Shown here piece after piece: positions 26,221 through 33,863 of a stretch of 64,000 bases of DNA (positions are counted from its first letter, which is position 1; each line of letters starts with the position of its first letter). The translations under genes were made by a program, and so were the position numbers. The stretch lies in the NCBI RefSeq assembly GCF_008729015.1, contig NZ_RKSM01000003.1:464642-528641 (forward strand), written 5' to 3'. The notes under the pieces are model-generated. The model was not told the DNA's origin. It saw only the letters and a list, made by a program, of their open reading frames with translations, and did not search any database. The DNA comes from Haloarcula sp. CBA1129. Its GTDB lineage: Archaea; Halobacteriota; Halobacteria; Halobacteriales; Haloarculaceae.

Positions 26221-27843
26221 TCATCGGTCGTCCACCTTTCCGTCACATCGGTCACGTTCCACAGCTTCCGGGTCCCGCTCTGCTGGCTCGCCGTGGCCGC
26301 CGCCACCCGGTGTTCGAACGGAGACGGTCGTCCCAGCCTCGACGTCGACGGAGGCCTTCGCAGGGACCGGCTCGCCGTCGACCAGATTTTCCCCCGTCGC
26401 GCCGTCTTCGCCGCCATCGAGTCCAGCAGGGGCCGTCCGCCGCCGCTCTGTCAGCAGTGACACGGTGGCGTCGGTTTCGACGGTGACGGTTCGTTCGAGC
26501 CCCAGTCCGCCGCGGTATCGGCCGTTTCCGCCGCTTGACGGGCGCAGCGCGTACCGTTCGACCCGGAGCGGATATTCGGTCTCCATCGCTTCGACGGGCG
26601 TGTTGAGCGTGTTCGTCATGCCGACCTGTACACCGTCCATCCCGTCTTTCCCGGGCCGGGCACCGAACCCACCGCCGATTGTCTCGTAATACGTGAAATC
26701 GCCGGTTCGGTCGCCGATGATGAGGTTGTTCATCGTTCCCTGCCCACCGGCAGGTACCGTGTCGGGGACTGCCGTGGCGAGCGCCGCCAGCGTGACATCC
26801 ATGACGCGCTGGCTCGTCTCGACATTGCCACCGACGACAGCGGCTGGCGCGTCCGGGTTGAGTACTGATCCTTCCGGTGCGGACACGGAGACCGGATCGT
26901 AGCAGCCGTGGTTCGGCGGTATCTCTGGGTCGGTGATCGCCCGAACGACGAAGTAGACCGCGCTCTTCGCGACTGAGAGCGGCGCGTTCAGGTTGCCCGC
27001 CACCTGATCGGCAGTCCCGTCGAAGTCGACAGCTATCGAGGCCCCATCGATGGTAACGGCCACTTCAATCGGGATGTCGTCATCGGTCACGCCGTCGCCT
27101 TCGAGGATATCCTGTGCTCGATATGTTCCGTCCGGGAGCGAATCGAGTTCAGCCTCGACCCGCTCGCGGGAGTACTCGATGACGGCATCGAACGCGTCAA
27201 GCAGGGTTGAACCGTGGTCCGCCAGTAGGTCTCCGATGCGTTCCTCAGCCCGCTCGTTCGCGGCGCGCTGGGCCCGGAGGTCCGCTTCCCGCTCGTCCGG
27301 CGTCCGAACGTTGGCTCGGATAAGGTCGTGAACTGCCTCATTGGGCTCGCCGCCGTCAACGAGGCGAACCGCCGGCAGTCGAAGCCCCTCCTCGTAAATC
27401 TCCTGTGCGCCCGGTGGCATACTGCCCGGCGAACTCCCACCCACGTCGGCGTGATGGGCTCGCGAGACTGCGTACCCGATGATCTCGCCGTTGGGTGCTA
27501 TCGTCGAGACGAGCGTGATGTCCGGGAGGTGTGTCCCACCCGCGAACGGGTCGTTGACGATGAAGACGTCGCCCGGCTTCGGGTCCTTCTGAAGAACGAC
27601 ATCTACCGCGTCGGGCATCGCGCCGAGGTGTACCGGGATATGTTCCGCTTGTGCGACCATCCGCCCCGATGCATCAAAGAGCGCCGTCGAACAGTCCTGT
27701 CGCTCCTTGATGTTCGGGGAGTACGCCCCGCGGATGAGTACGTGGCCCATCTCGGTTGCCACACTCTCAAGCTGGTTCCTGAGGATTTCAAGCGTTACAG
27801 GGTCGATGTGTCTCTCGCTCGTTGTCGTAGTGTTGTCGCTCAT
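26221..27843 (-). CDS. hyuB: Hydantoinase B / 5-oxoprolinase beta-like subunit
   Basis: A 540-residue subunit of the ATP-dependent hydantoinase/5-oxoprolinase family. Landmarks: DPVTLEILRNQLESVATEMG, FIVNDPFAGGTHLPDITLVS, SRAHHADVGGSSPGSMPPGA, VCGGNVE-like VGGNVETSQRVMDV, and the C-terminal RYRGGLGLERTVTVE with TPGGGGHGEPAERDP. It would combine with the A subunit to open a hydantoin or pyroglutamate ring at the expense of ATP. Its start overlaps the hyuA stop (ATGA), and a carrier gene precedes both, giving a three-gene operon on the minus strand. The actual ring substrate is not determined. Confidence 0.92.
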   Translation of the reverse strand: MSDNTTTTSERHIDPVTLEILRNQLESVATEMGHVLIRGAYSPNIKERQDCSTALFDASGRMVAQAEHIPVHLGAMPDAVDVVLQKDPKPGDVFIVNDPFAGGTHLPDITLVSTIAPNGEIIGYAVSRAHHADVGGSSPGSMPPGAQEIYEEGLRLPAVRLVDGGEPNEAVHDLIRANVRTPDEREADLRAQRAANERAEERIGDLLADHGSTLLDAFDAVIEYSRERVEAELDSLPDGTYRAQDILEGDGVTDDDIPIEVAVTIDGASIAVDFDGTADQVAGNLNAPLSVAKSAVYFVVRAITDPEIPPNHGCYDPVSVSAPEGSVLNPDAPAAVVGGNVETSQRVMDVTLAALATAVPDTVPAGGQGTMNNLIIGDRTGDFTYYETIGGGFGARPGKDGMDGVQVGMTNTLNTPVEAMETEYPLRVERYALRPSSGGNGRYRGGLGLERTVTVETDATVSLLTERRRTAPAGLDGGEDGATGENLVDGEPVPAKASVDVEAGTTVSVRTPGGGGHGEPAERDPEAVERDRCDGKVDDR

Positions 27844-29834
27844 CTGTCGCTCACCTCCGCTGTCAGTGTCCCGTCATCACGCACCTGTACGTTCCAAGTC
27901 GGTGGGACGACGATTGTACTCTCGTTGCCCTCGACAATCGCAGGGCCGTCGATCTCGTCCCGTGGTGGCAGTCGTGCCCGCTCGTAAACCGGCGTTTCGC
28001 GGGCATCACCGGCAAACACTGCCTCGCGGGATCCCTTTCGCGGGTCGCCAACGGCATCGTACTCGACCGGCGGCGCGCTCCGTTCGACTGTCGTCGTCAC
28101 GCGACAGTTCACCAGTTCGACCGACTCGTCCGCTCGATAGCCGTACGCGGACTCGTGGGCTGTTGCAAACCGCTCGCGGGCGTCCGCGGTGTCAAACGGT
28201 CGGTCGATATCCACAGTGAGTTCGAAGCTCTGGCCGGCGTACCGGAGATCGGCGGAGTATCGCACTGTCGCCGCCTCGCGGTTGCTGACCTCAGCCAGCA
28301 GTTCTTCGGCCATGTCCTCGTAGACTGCATCGACATCGTCGGGGTCGACCGCGTCGAGCGATCGCTGATACGTCCGTACGGCGTCGCGCTTCTCATCGGC
28401 CGCAAGCAGGCCGTATGCCGACAGTACGCCCGAGGCGCGCGGGATCACTACCCGGTCGATATCGAGGCTGTCCGCGATTGCTGCCGCGTGCATCGGCCCG
28501 GCACCCCCGAACGCAGCGAGCCCGAACTTCCGCGGGTCGTACCCACGCTCGACGGTCACGGAGCGAATGGCTCTGGTCATGTTCGCGTTCGCGACGCGGT
28601 AGACGCCACGAGCGGCTTCAACGGGACCATCGAGACCCGCTTCGTCGGCGAGATTTGCGAGCGCGGTGTACGCTGCGTCCACGTCCAGTGAGAGCTCGCC
28701 ACCGAGGCTAGTGCTCTCTCCGATGTATCCCAGCACGAGGTTTGCGTCGGTGACGGTCGGCTCGGTGCCGCCCTTGCCGTAGCAGGCGGGACCGGGAGTA
28801 GCGCCGGCCGAACGTGGTCCGATTCGCAGTGCGCCACCGGCGTCGACCCAAGCGATTGAGCCGCCACCTGCGCCGACTGTTTCCACGTCGACCATCGGCG
28901 TCTTGATCGGCCGCTCGTTGATGACCCCCTCCGTCGTCCGTTCGGCTTCCCCGTCGCGGACGAGACTCACGTCGCTGGAAGTCCCACCCATATCGAACGT
29001 GACCAGCCCGTTCTGTTCGTCGGCCGCCATCGAACCTGCCCCCACGACCCCGGCGGCAGGACCGGAGAGGACGGTCGTCACGGCGTTCTGCCTGACGGTG
29101 TCCGCGTCGGTGATTCCGCCGTTAGCCTGCATAATCCGGGGCTGTGGGACCCCGAGCTCCCGTGCTCGGTCGGTGAGATGACTGATGTAGTGGTCAATTG
29201 CCGGTCGCACATAGGCGTCGACGGCCGTCGTCGACGTTCGTTCGTACTCGCGGAACTCGGCGAGGACTTCGTGTGAGGCCGAAACGGGAACGTCGAGTTC
29301 GTCCCGCAGGACCTCTGCGACGCGCGTCTCGTTTTCAGGGTGGGCGTACGCGTGCAACAGCGAGACGGCGACCGACTCAACGTCGATCTCGCGCAACTGC
29401 GCGGCGATTGATCGCACGTCGGCCTCGTCGACGGACTGTTCGATACCGTCGGTGGTCGTCCGTTCGGACACTTCGAACCGTCGGCGTCTGGGAACCAGCG
29501 GCGTCGGCTTTTCGGCGGACAGGTCGTACAGCGACGGGCGATCCTGACGGCCGATTTCCAGCACGTCTCGGAACCCCTCGGTCGTGACGAGCGCGGTCTT
29601 TGCGCCGTTCTCTTCGAGGAGCGCGTTGACCGAAACAGTCATCGCGTGGGAGAACTCGCTCACGGTCTCCGGGTCGATATCAGCCTCCGCACACGCCTTC
29701 TCGATCCCGGCGATCACGCCCTCGCTCTGGTCCTCGGTGCTTGGGACCTTTGCGGTCACGAGTTCGCCATCGAGTGACAGCGTCACGTCAGTGAAGGTGC
29801 CACCGACGTCGACACCGATTCGCCGGTCGCTCAT
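27840..29834 (-). CDS. hyuA: Hydantoinase A / 5-oxoprolinase alpha-like subunit
   Basis: A 664-residue ATP-binding subunit. It begins MSDRRIGVDVGGTFTDVTLS, the phosphate-1 motif of the actin-like ATPase fold, with VTFDMGGTSSDVSLVRDG and FGLAAFGGAGPMHAAAIADS as later motifs of the family. RIGPRSAGATPGPACYGKGG is strongly diagnostic. Its ATG is directly adjacent to the TAG of the Nramp-like gene and its 3' end overlaps hyuB by 4 bases. Length is normal. A role in amino-acid or nucleobase salvage is inferred from the family. Confidence 0.93.
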   Translation of the reverse strand: MSDRRIGVDVGGTFTDVTLSLDGELVTAKVPSTEDQSEGVIAGIEKACAEADIDPETVSEFSHAMTVSVNALLEENGAKTALVTTEGFRDVLEIGRQDRPSLYDLSAEKPTPLVPRRRRFEVSERTTTDGIEQSVDEADVRSIAAQLREIDVESVAVSLLHAYAHPENETRVAEVLRDELDVPVSASHEVLAEFREYERTSTTAVDAYVRPAIDHYISHLTDRARELGVPQPRIMQANGGITDADTVRQNAVTTVLSGPAAGVVGAGSMAADEQNGLVTFDMGGTSSDVSLVRDGEAERTTEGVINERPIKTPMVDVETVGAGGGSIAWVDAGGALRIGPRSAGATPGPACYGKGGTEPTVTDANLVLGYIGESTSLGGELSLDVDAAYTALANLADEAGLDGPVEAARGVYRVANANMTRAIRSVTVERGYDPRKFGLAAFGGAGPMHAAAIADSLDIDRVVIPRASGVLSAYGLLAADEKRDAVRTYQRSLDAVDPDDVDAVYEDMAEELLAEVSNREAATVRYSADLRYAGQSFELTVDIDRPFDTADARERFATAHESAYGYRADESVELVNCRVTTTVERSAPPVEYDAVGDPRKGSREAVFAGDARETPVYERARLPPRDEIDGPAIVEGNESTIVVPPTWNVQVRDDGTLTAEVSDR

Positions 29835-31043
29835 CTACAGCACCCCCGCGACGCTGAGCAGCGTTCGAACCCCGAGCCACACGACGATGAGCGTCACGAT
29901 AACGCCAAGCGCGTTCGCTACCGACCCGTTCGTGTACTCTCCGAGGAGATCCCGCTGGTTCATCGCGTATATCAGGAATACAGCGACGATTGGCAATAAA
30001 ATCCCGTTGACAACCTGTGCGAACACGATGATCTGGACGGGACTGCCACCCAGCAACACCGAGAGAACCCCGACCCCGAGGATGGTCCCCCAGACGGCGC
30101 GGAACTGTGTGCTCTGCATATCCGAATCCCAGCCCAGTGCACCCGTGGTCGCCCACGCGCCCGCAAGCGGTGCTGTCGTCGCGCTCGTAAACCCGGCAGC
30201 GAATATGCCGATGCTGAAGAACAATTCGGCGTACGGACCGGCGATGGGTCGCAACTGTTCGGCCATCTGGCCGATATCGCTGATCTGCGTCCCCGGCTCG
30301 AAGGCCGCGGCCGCGGTCACCATGATCGTGATCGTGATCACGCCCCCAGCAACGATTGACAGCACTGTGTCGATACGTGAGTGGCCGATATCCTCGGGAC
30401 CGCTCCACCGCTCCTGAACGTTACTCGCGTGCAGGAACAGGTTGTACCCGACGATGGTCGTCCCGATGAGGCCGGTGATGAGATACAGCGACCCCGAGGG
30501 GATACCGGGGACGAACCCCATCGCAATCGCACCGGGATCGGGGCCGATGAGAATCGCCGATGCCACGAACGAGAACGCCATCACGGCGACCAAGCCGATG
30601 AGGGCTCGCTCGATCAGTTTGTACCGGCCAGTGTACAGCAGGAGCCCGGCGACGAGTCCAATCACGACGCCCCACACCGTCGAGTCGATACCCGTGATGG
30701 TCGCGAGCCCTGCGGCACCGCCGAGGATATTCCCGGCCTCGTAGGCGGCAGTCCCGACGCCGATAGCGCCGACGACAAGGAATATACTCACGTATTCGAC
30801 GATCTGATTGTCGAACCGCTCCCGGAGTGCTTCGCCGAGTCCTTCGCCCGAGACAAGGCCAAGTCGCGCGCTCATCTCTTGAAGCACAATCGTTGCCACA
30901 ATCGAGAAGACCATTGTCCATAGAAGCGCATAGCCGAACTCCGCTCCGGTGACGCTCGCAGTCGTGACCGTGCCTGGGCCGATGAACGCGGCGGCGACCA
31001 TCGCTCCCGGGCCGACGGCTTTGAGTCGTTTCGTAATGCTCAT
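29835..31043 (-). CDS. Nramp-like carrier without the canonical metal-site motifs
   Basis: A 402-residue protein with about eleven helices and the LeuT/Nramp layout. Helix 1 reads FIGPGTVTTASVTGAEFGYA where true Nramp transporters have DPGN, and helix 6 reads GTTIVGYNLFLHASNVQERW where they have a metal-binding Met (MPHN). The first gene of the hydantoinase operon, it ends one base before hyuA. In Bacillus, an Nramp homologue (YcsG) also sits with 5-oxoprolinase genes. I infer import of the operon's substrate rather than a metal; this is untested. Confidence 0.85.
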   Translation of the reverse strand: MSITKRLKAVGPGAMVAAAFIGPGTVTTASVTGAEFGYALLWTMVFSIVATIVLQEMSARLGLVSGEGLGEALRERFDNQIVEYVSIFLVVGAIGVGTAAYEAGNILGGAAGLATITGIDSTVWGVVIGLVAGLLLYTGRYKLIERALIGLVAVMAFSFVASAILIGPDPGAIAMGFVPGIPSGSLYLITGLIGTTIVGYNLFLHASNVQERWSGPEDIGHSRIDTVLSIVAGGVITITIMVTAAAAFEPGTQISDIGQMAEQLRPIAGPYAELFFSIGIFAAGFTSATTAPLAGAWATTGALGWDSDMQSTQFRAVWGTILGVGVLSVLLGGSPVQIIVFAQVVNGILLPIVAVFLIYAMNQRDLLGEYTNGSVANALGVIVTLIVVWLGVRTLLSVAGVL

Positions 31044-31205
31044 GATTGTTGGTTTTGATAGCCACTGTCACGGTTCCGGCAGGTAAGGAAAAACATTGTT
31101 AAGACCTGTGTGTGGCCAGCACGTCGGTCGTATGAACGCTGTGTATCCCTCACTGACTGTATGAATTAGTAAGAACAGCCCACGTCTGGCTTCGGGTGGA
31201 AGTAT

Positions 31206-31751
31206 TCACGGGTCCTGTTCTCTCAAGAGTACCTTCGAAACGCTCTCTTCGATCTCGATCTCGAAGGGAAGGTCGGCGATGCTCCCGCGAATGAACCGGA
31301 TCATCAACCACCGCACTGACTCGGACGGGAACACCACGTGGAAACTTCCCTTCTCATCCCGTCGAACGGTCAGGAAGCCACACAGCGAGAGCCACTCGAG
31401 CACGTCTTCGAGCGAATTGAACCGTTCGGCATACTCTTGGGCGTGGTACTGCGCCACCTGATCGATCATTTCGAGAGTCGCCTCGTCCCGGTCCGCTGGA
31501 TCAGTAAACTGGCTCAGGAGTGCATGCAGTAAGTCGATATCCAGCAGTACGTGTTCGCCCGTCGAGAGCATCTCGTAGTACGTCTGGAGGTGGTCGCTGT
31601 CGCTCGCGTGCGCTGAATCGAAGTTCGCCGCGTAGAACGCGATTGCCTCGCGGATCAGTTGGCTTTGACTCTCCCCAGTTCGGTCGGTCAACCCTTCTAA
31701 CGTCTCCTTGGTCTCCTCGTCGAGAGAGACGGTGACGCGGTCGGTTGGCAT
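31206..31751 (-). CDS. Ribbon-helix-helix (CopG-type) regulator with a C-terminal domain
   Basis: A 181-residue protein starting at ATG 31751 (MPTDRVTVSLDEETKETLEG). The first 45 residues are a CopG/MetJ-like fold (DRVTVSLDEET, then LTDRTGESQSQLIREAIAFY). The C-terminal 120 residues form a helical segment (LQTYYEMLSTGEHVLLDIDL) and a strand-helix region (FHVVFPSESVRWLMIRFIRG). This two-part layout is common in haloarchaeal RHH regulators. It lies 103 bases downstream of the gdh gene and 163 bases upstream of the carrier operon, same strand; it might control either. Confidence 0.85.
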   Translation of the reverse strand: MPTDRVTVSLDEETKETLEGLTDRTGESQSQLIREAIAFYAANFDSAHASDSDHLQTYYEMLSTGEHVLLDIDLLHALLSQFTDPADRDEATLEMIDQVAQYHAQEYAERFNSLEDVLEWLSLCGFLTVRRDEKGSFHVVFPSESVRWLMIRFIRGSIADLPFEIEIEESVSKVLLREQDP

Positions 31752-31854
31752 AGTGGCCCTCGTCACTGGATGGCCTTAATATCGTGTCGTTTGGTGACAG
31801 AGACCTCTCAGACCGCAGCAAGAACGGCGCGTCTGGACGGCATCCGGAACCTGA

Positions 31855-33108
31855 TTACGGCCAAGTCCCGCTCTGTTCGCCGGCGTTCATGACCCGCTGG
31901 AGTGCAACGACGTACGCGGCGGTTCGGAGCGACGGGAGGTTCCGCTCCTCGTAGGCATCGACGAGGTTCTCGAACTGGTCGACGATAATCGAATCCAGTT
32001 CCTCGTTCACGCGCCCTTCGGACCAGTAGAAGCGCTGTCTGTTCTGGACCCATTCGAAGTACGACACGATGACGCCGCCGGCGTTCGCGAGGATGTCCGG
32101 AATGACCAGTGTCTCGCGGTCACTGAGAACATCGTCCGCGGCGGGAGTGATCGGGCCGTTTGCGGCCTCAGAGATGACGTCGGCGGAGATATCATGCGCC
32201 AGCGACTCGCCGATGGCGTTTTCGAGTGCGGCCGGGATCAACAGGTCGACGTCGAGTGTGAGCAGTTCCTCGTTCGTGAGTTCCCCCTCGGCCTCCGGAT
32301 AGCCGACGACGCTCCCGGTTTCGCGTTTGTAGTCCTTGACCGCGACGGGGTCGAACGACGTTTCGCTGTAGATAGCTCCGCTCGAATCGGAGACAGCGAC
32401 GACGTTGGCACCCATCTCGTAGATGAGCTTCGCCGCGATCCAGCCGGCGTTCCCGTAGCCCTGAACCGCGACTGTCGCGCCTTCGAGGTCCTTGTCGAGA
32501 TACTCGAAGGCTTCACGCGCCGCGACGACCGTCGACCGCCCGGTCGCTTCGACGCGGCCCTCGCTGCCACCGCTTGCGAGGTCTTTCCCGGTTATCACGC
32601 CGGGCTCGGTCGTGTTTTCGAGTGTCTCGTAGGTGTCCTTGATCCAGTTCATCTCGCGCTGGCCCGTGTTGACATCGGGTGCGGGCACGTCGCGGTCGGC
32701 ACCGATCAGCGGCGTCAGTTCCTTCGCAAACGACCGCGTGACGCGTTCGAGTTCGCTCTCCGAATAGTTACTCGGGTCGATGACGATGCCACCTTTCCCC
32801 CCGCCGAGTGGGATATCGCTCGTCGCCGTCTTGTAGACCATCCACCCGGAGAGCGCCTTGACCTCGTCGCGGTCCACCTGTGGGTGATAGCGGATGCCGC
32901 CCTTGTACGGGCCACGGTCGCCGTTGAACTGTGATCGATAGGCCCGGAACACCTCGACCGACCCGTCATCCATCTCGACAGATAGGTTCGTTTCAAGTAT
33001 CCGCTCTGGGGTTTTCAACCGTTCCAGTTGTCCCTCTGAGATGTCTACATATTGTGCTGCTGCATCGATCTGCGTTCGCAGACTTTGGTACGGATTTACA
33101 TCAGACAT
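31855..33108 (-). CDS. Glutamate dehydrogenase (Glu/Leu/Phe/Val family), first copy
   Basis: A 417-residue cytosolic enzyme interconverting glutamate and 2-oxoglutarate plus ammonium. Start chosen at ATG 33108 ([20 protein letters not shown]). Motifs: [35 protein letters not shown] with the catalytic-site lysines, [11 protein letters not shown], and the Rossmann segment [20 protein letters not shown] followed by [12 protein letters not shown]. It ends QSGTWP. A paralogue lies at 37004-38299 on the other strand, with a large Bat-like regulator gene between the two. Coenzyme preference is not assigned. Confidence 0.95.
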   Translation of the reverse strand: MSDVNPYQSLRTQIDAAAQYVDISEGQLERLKTPERILETNLSVEMDDGSVEVFRAYRSQFNGDRGPYKGGIRYHPQVDRDEVKALSGWMVYKTATSDIPLGGGKGGIVIDPSNYSESELERVTRSFAKELTPLIGADRDVPAPDVNTGQREMNWIKDTYETLENTTEPGVITGKDLASGGSEGRVEATGRSTVVAAREAFEYLDKDLEGATVAVQGYGNAGWIAAKLIYEMGANVVAVSDSSGAIYSETSFDPVAVKDYKRETGSVVGYPEAEGELTNEELLTLDVDLLIPAALENAIGESLAHDISADVISEAANGPITPAADDVLSDRETLVIPDILANAGGVIVSYFEWVQNRQRFYWSEGRVNEELDSIIVDQFENLVDAYEERNLPSLRTAAYVVALQRVMNAGEQSGTWP

Positions 33109-33227
33109 GTATCCACGAGACTTATCGAGATACCAAAAGCTATCTATTTGTCCCAAGAAAGTTACTATATCTGTGGATATATTAGCAGCTAATAGAGGGC
33201 TAATAGCGGCGCTTTGGTCCGTAACTC

Positions 33228-33533
33228 TTAACCTATATTCAAATTTTCATTAAATTCTGTTACTACTATGTTTCCTGTACTGTCTGTCACTTGCACAGTG
33301 CTGTCCGTATCGAGTGCCACCGCACCCGCAACCTGATCCGTTCCACTCGCTGGAACATCGACCCGGTCAACGTCCGGAATCAGACAGTCACGACGCTCGG
33401 CACGTTCGAGCAGGGCGTCTCCGCTTGGGAAGTGCCAGATCCGCGTCACGGATCGGAACACTGGCATCGACGTCGGCTCGTCGACGTGCCTGATAGCTCT
33501 CTTCTCGGTCAAACGACGTTGCAGGTCCATCAT
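33228..33533 (-). CDS. Hypothetical protein, possibly decayed
   Basis: A 101-residue frame from ATG 33533 to TAA at 33228. The second half ([20 protein letters not shown] then [20 protein letters not shown]) is acidic and haloarchaeal in style; the first half ([20 protein letters not shown]) is less convincing. No family is recognised. The left copy of the 20-base inverted repeat lies about 200 bases upstream in the orientation that points to this gene. Confidence 0.4.
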   Translation of the reverse strand: MMDLQRRLTEKRAIRHVDEPTSMPVFRSVTRIWHFPSGDALLERAERRDCLIPDVDRVDVPASGTDQVAGAVALDTDSTVQVTDSTGNIVVTEFNENLNIG

Positions 33534-33863
33534 AGCTGAGCTGGATCGGCGGGAGCTGATGGGTCATGACTGCCGGAACGACGAGCAGGACCGGCCGCGT
33601 CGACGTCTGTGTGCTGCCCGTCGTCTGTCTCCGCGAGTCCCTGCCGTCGACCCATGGCACTCATCGGAAAGCAGCGCAGGTATGAACAAATACTAAATTG
33701 TTTAGCAACGAAGGACTCCAGACAGCTGGTGTTTATTATTGAACCCCCAATCCAAAACGCGGCAACTGAAGCACCCCGTTCCCGACAGGTGGCGACAACT
33801 CGAACGAGCGTCCACGCATAGAACCGGTAGTCTCAGTGACGGCTTCGGGCCCGGGAGCATCAG
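33534..33863. other. Intergenic region between the small gene and the Bat-like gene
   Basis: Contains the left copy of the 20-base inverted repeat (33730-33749). No other gene is supported. Confidence 0.5.
33730..33749 (-). repeat. 20-base inverted repeat, left copy
   Basis: On the minus strand this reads TGGGGGTTCAATAATAAACA. The identical sequence occurs on the plus strand at 36732-36751, so the two face outward and enclose the Bat-like regulator gene. The core AATAATAAA is TATA-like. It is a likely operator or promoter element for outward transcription. Confidence 0.7.
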
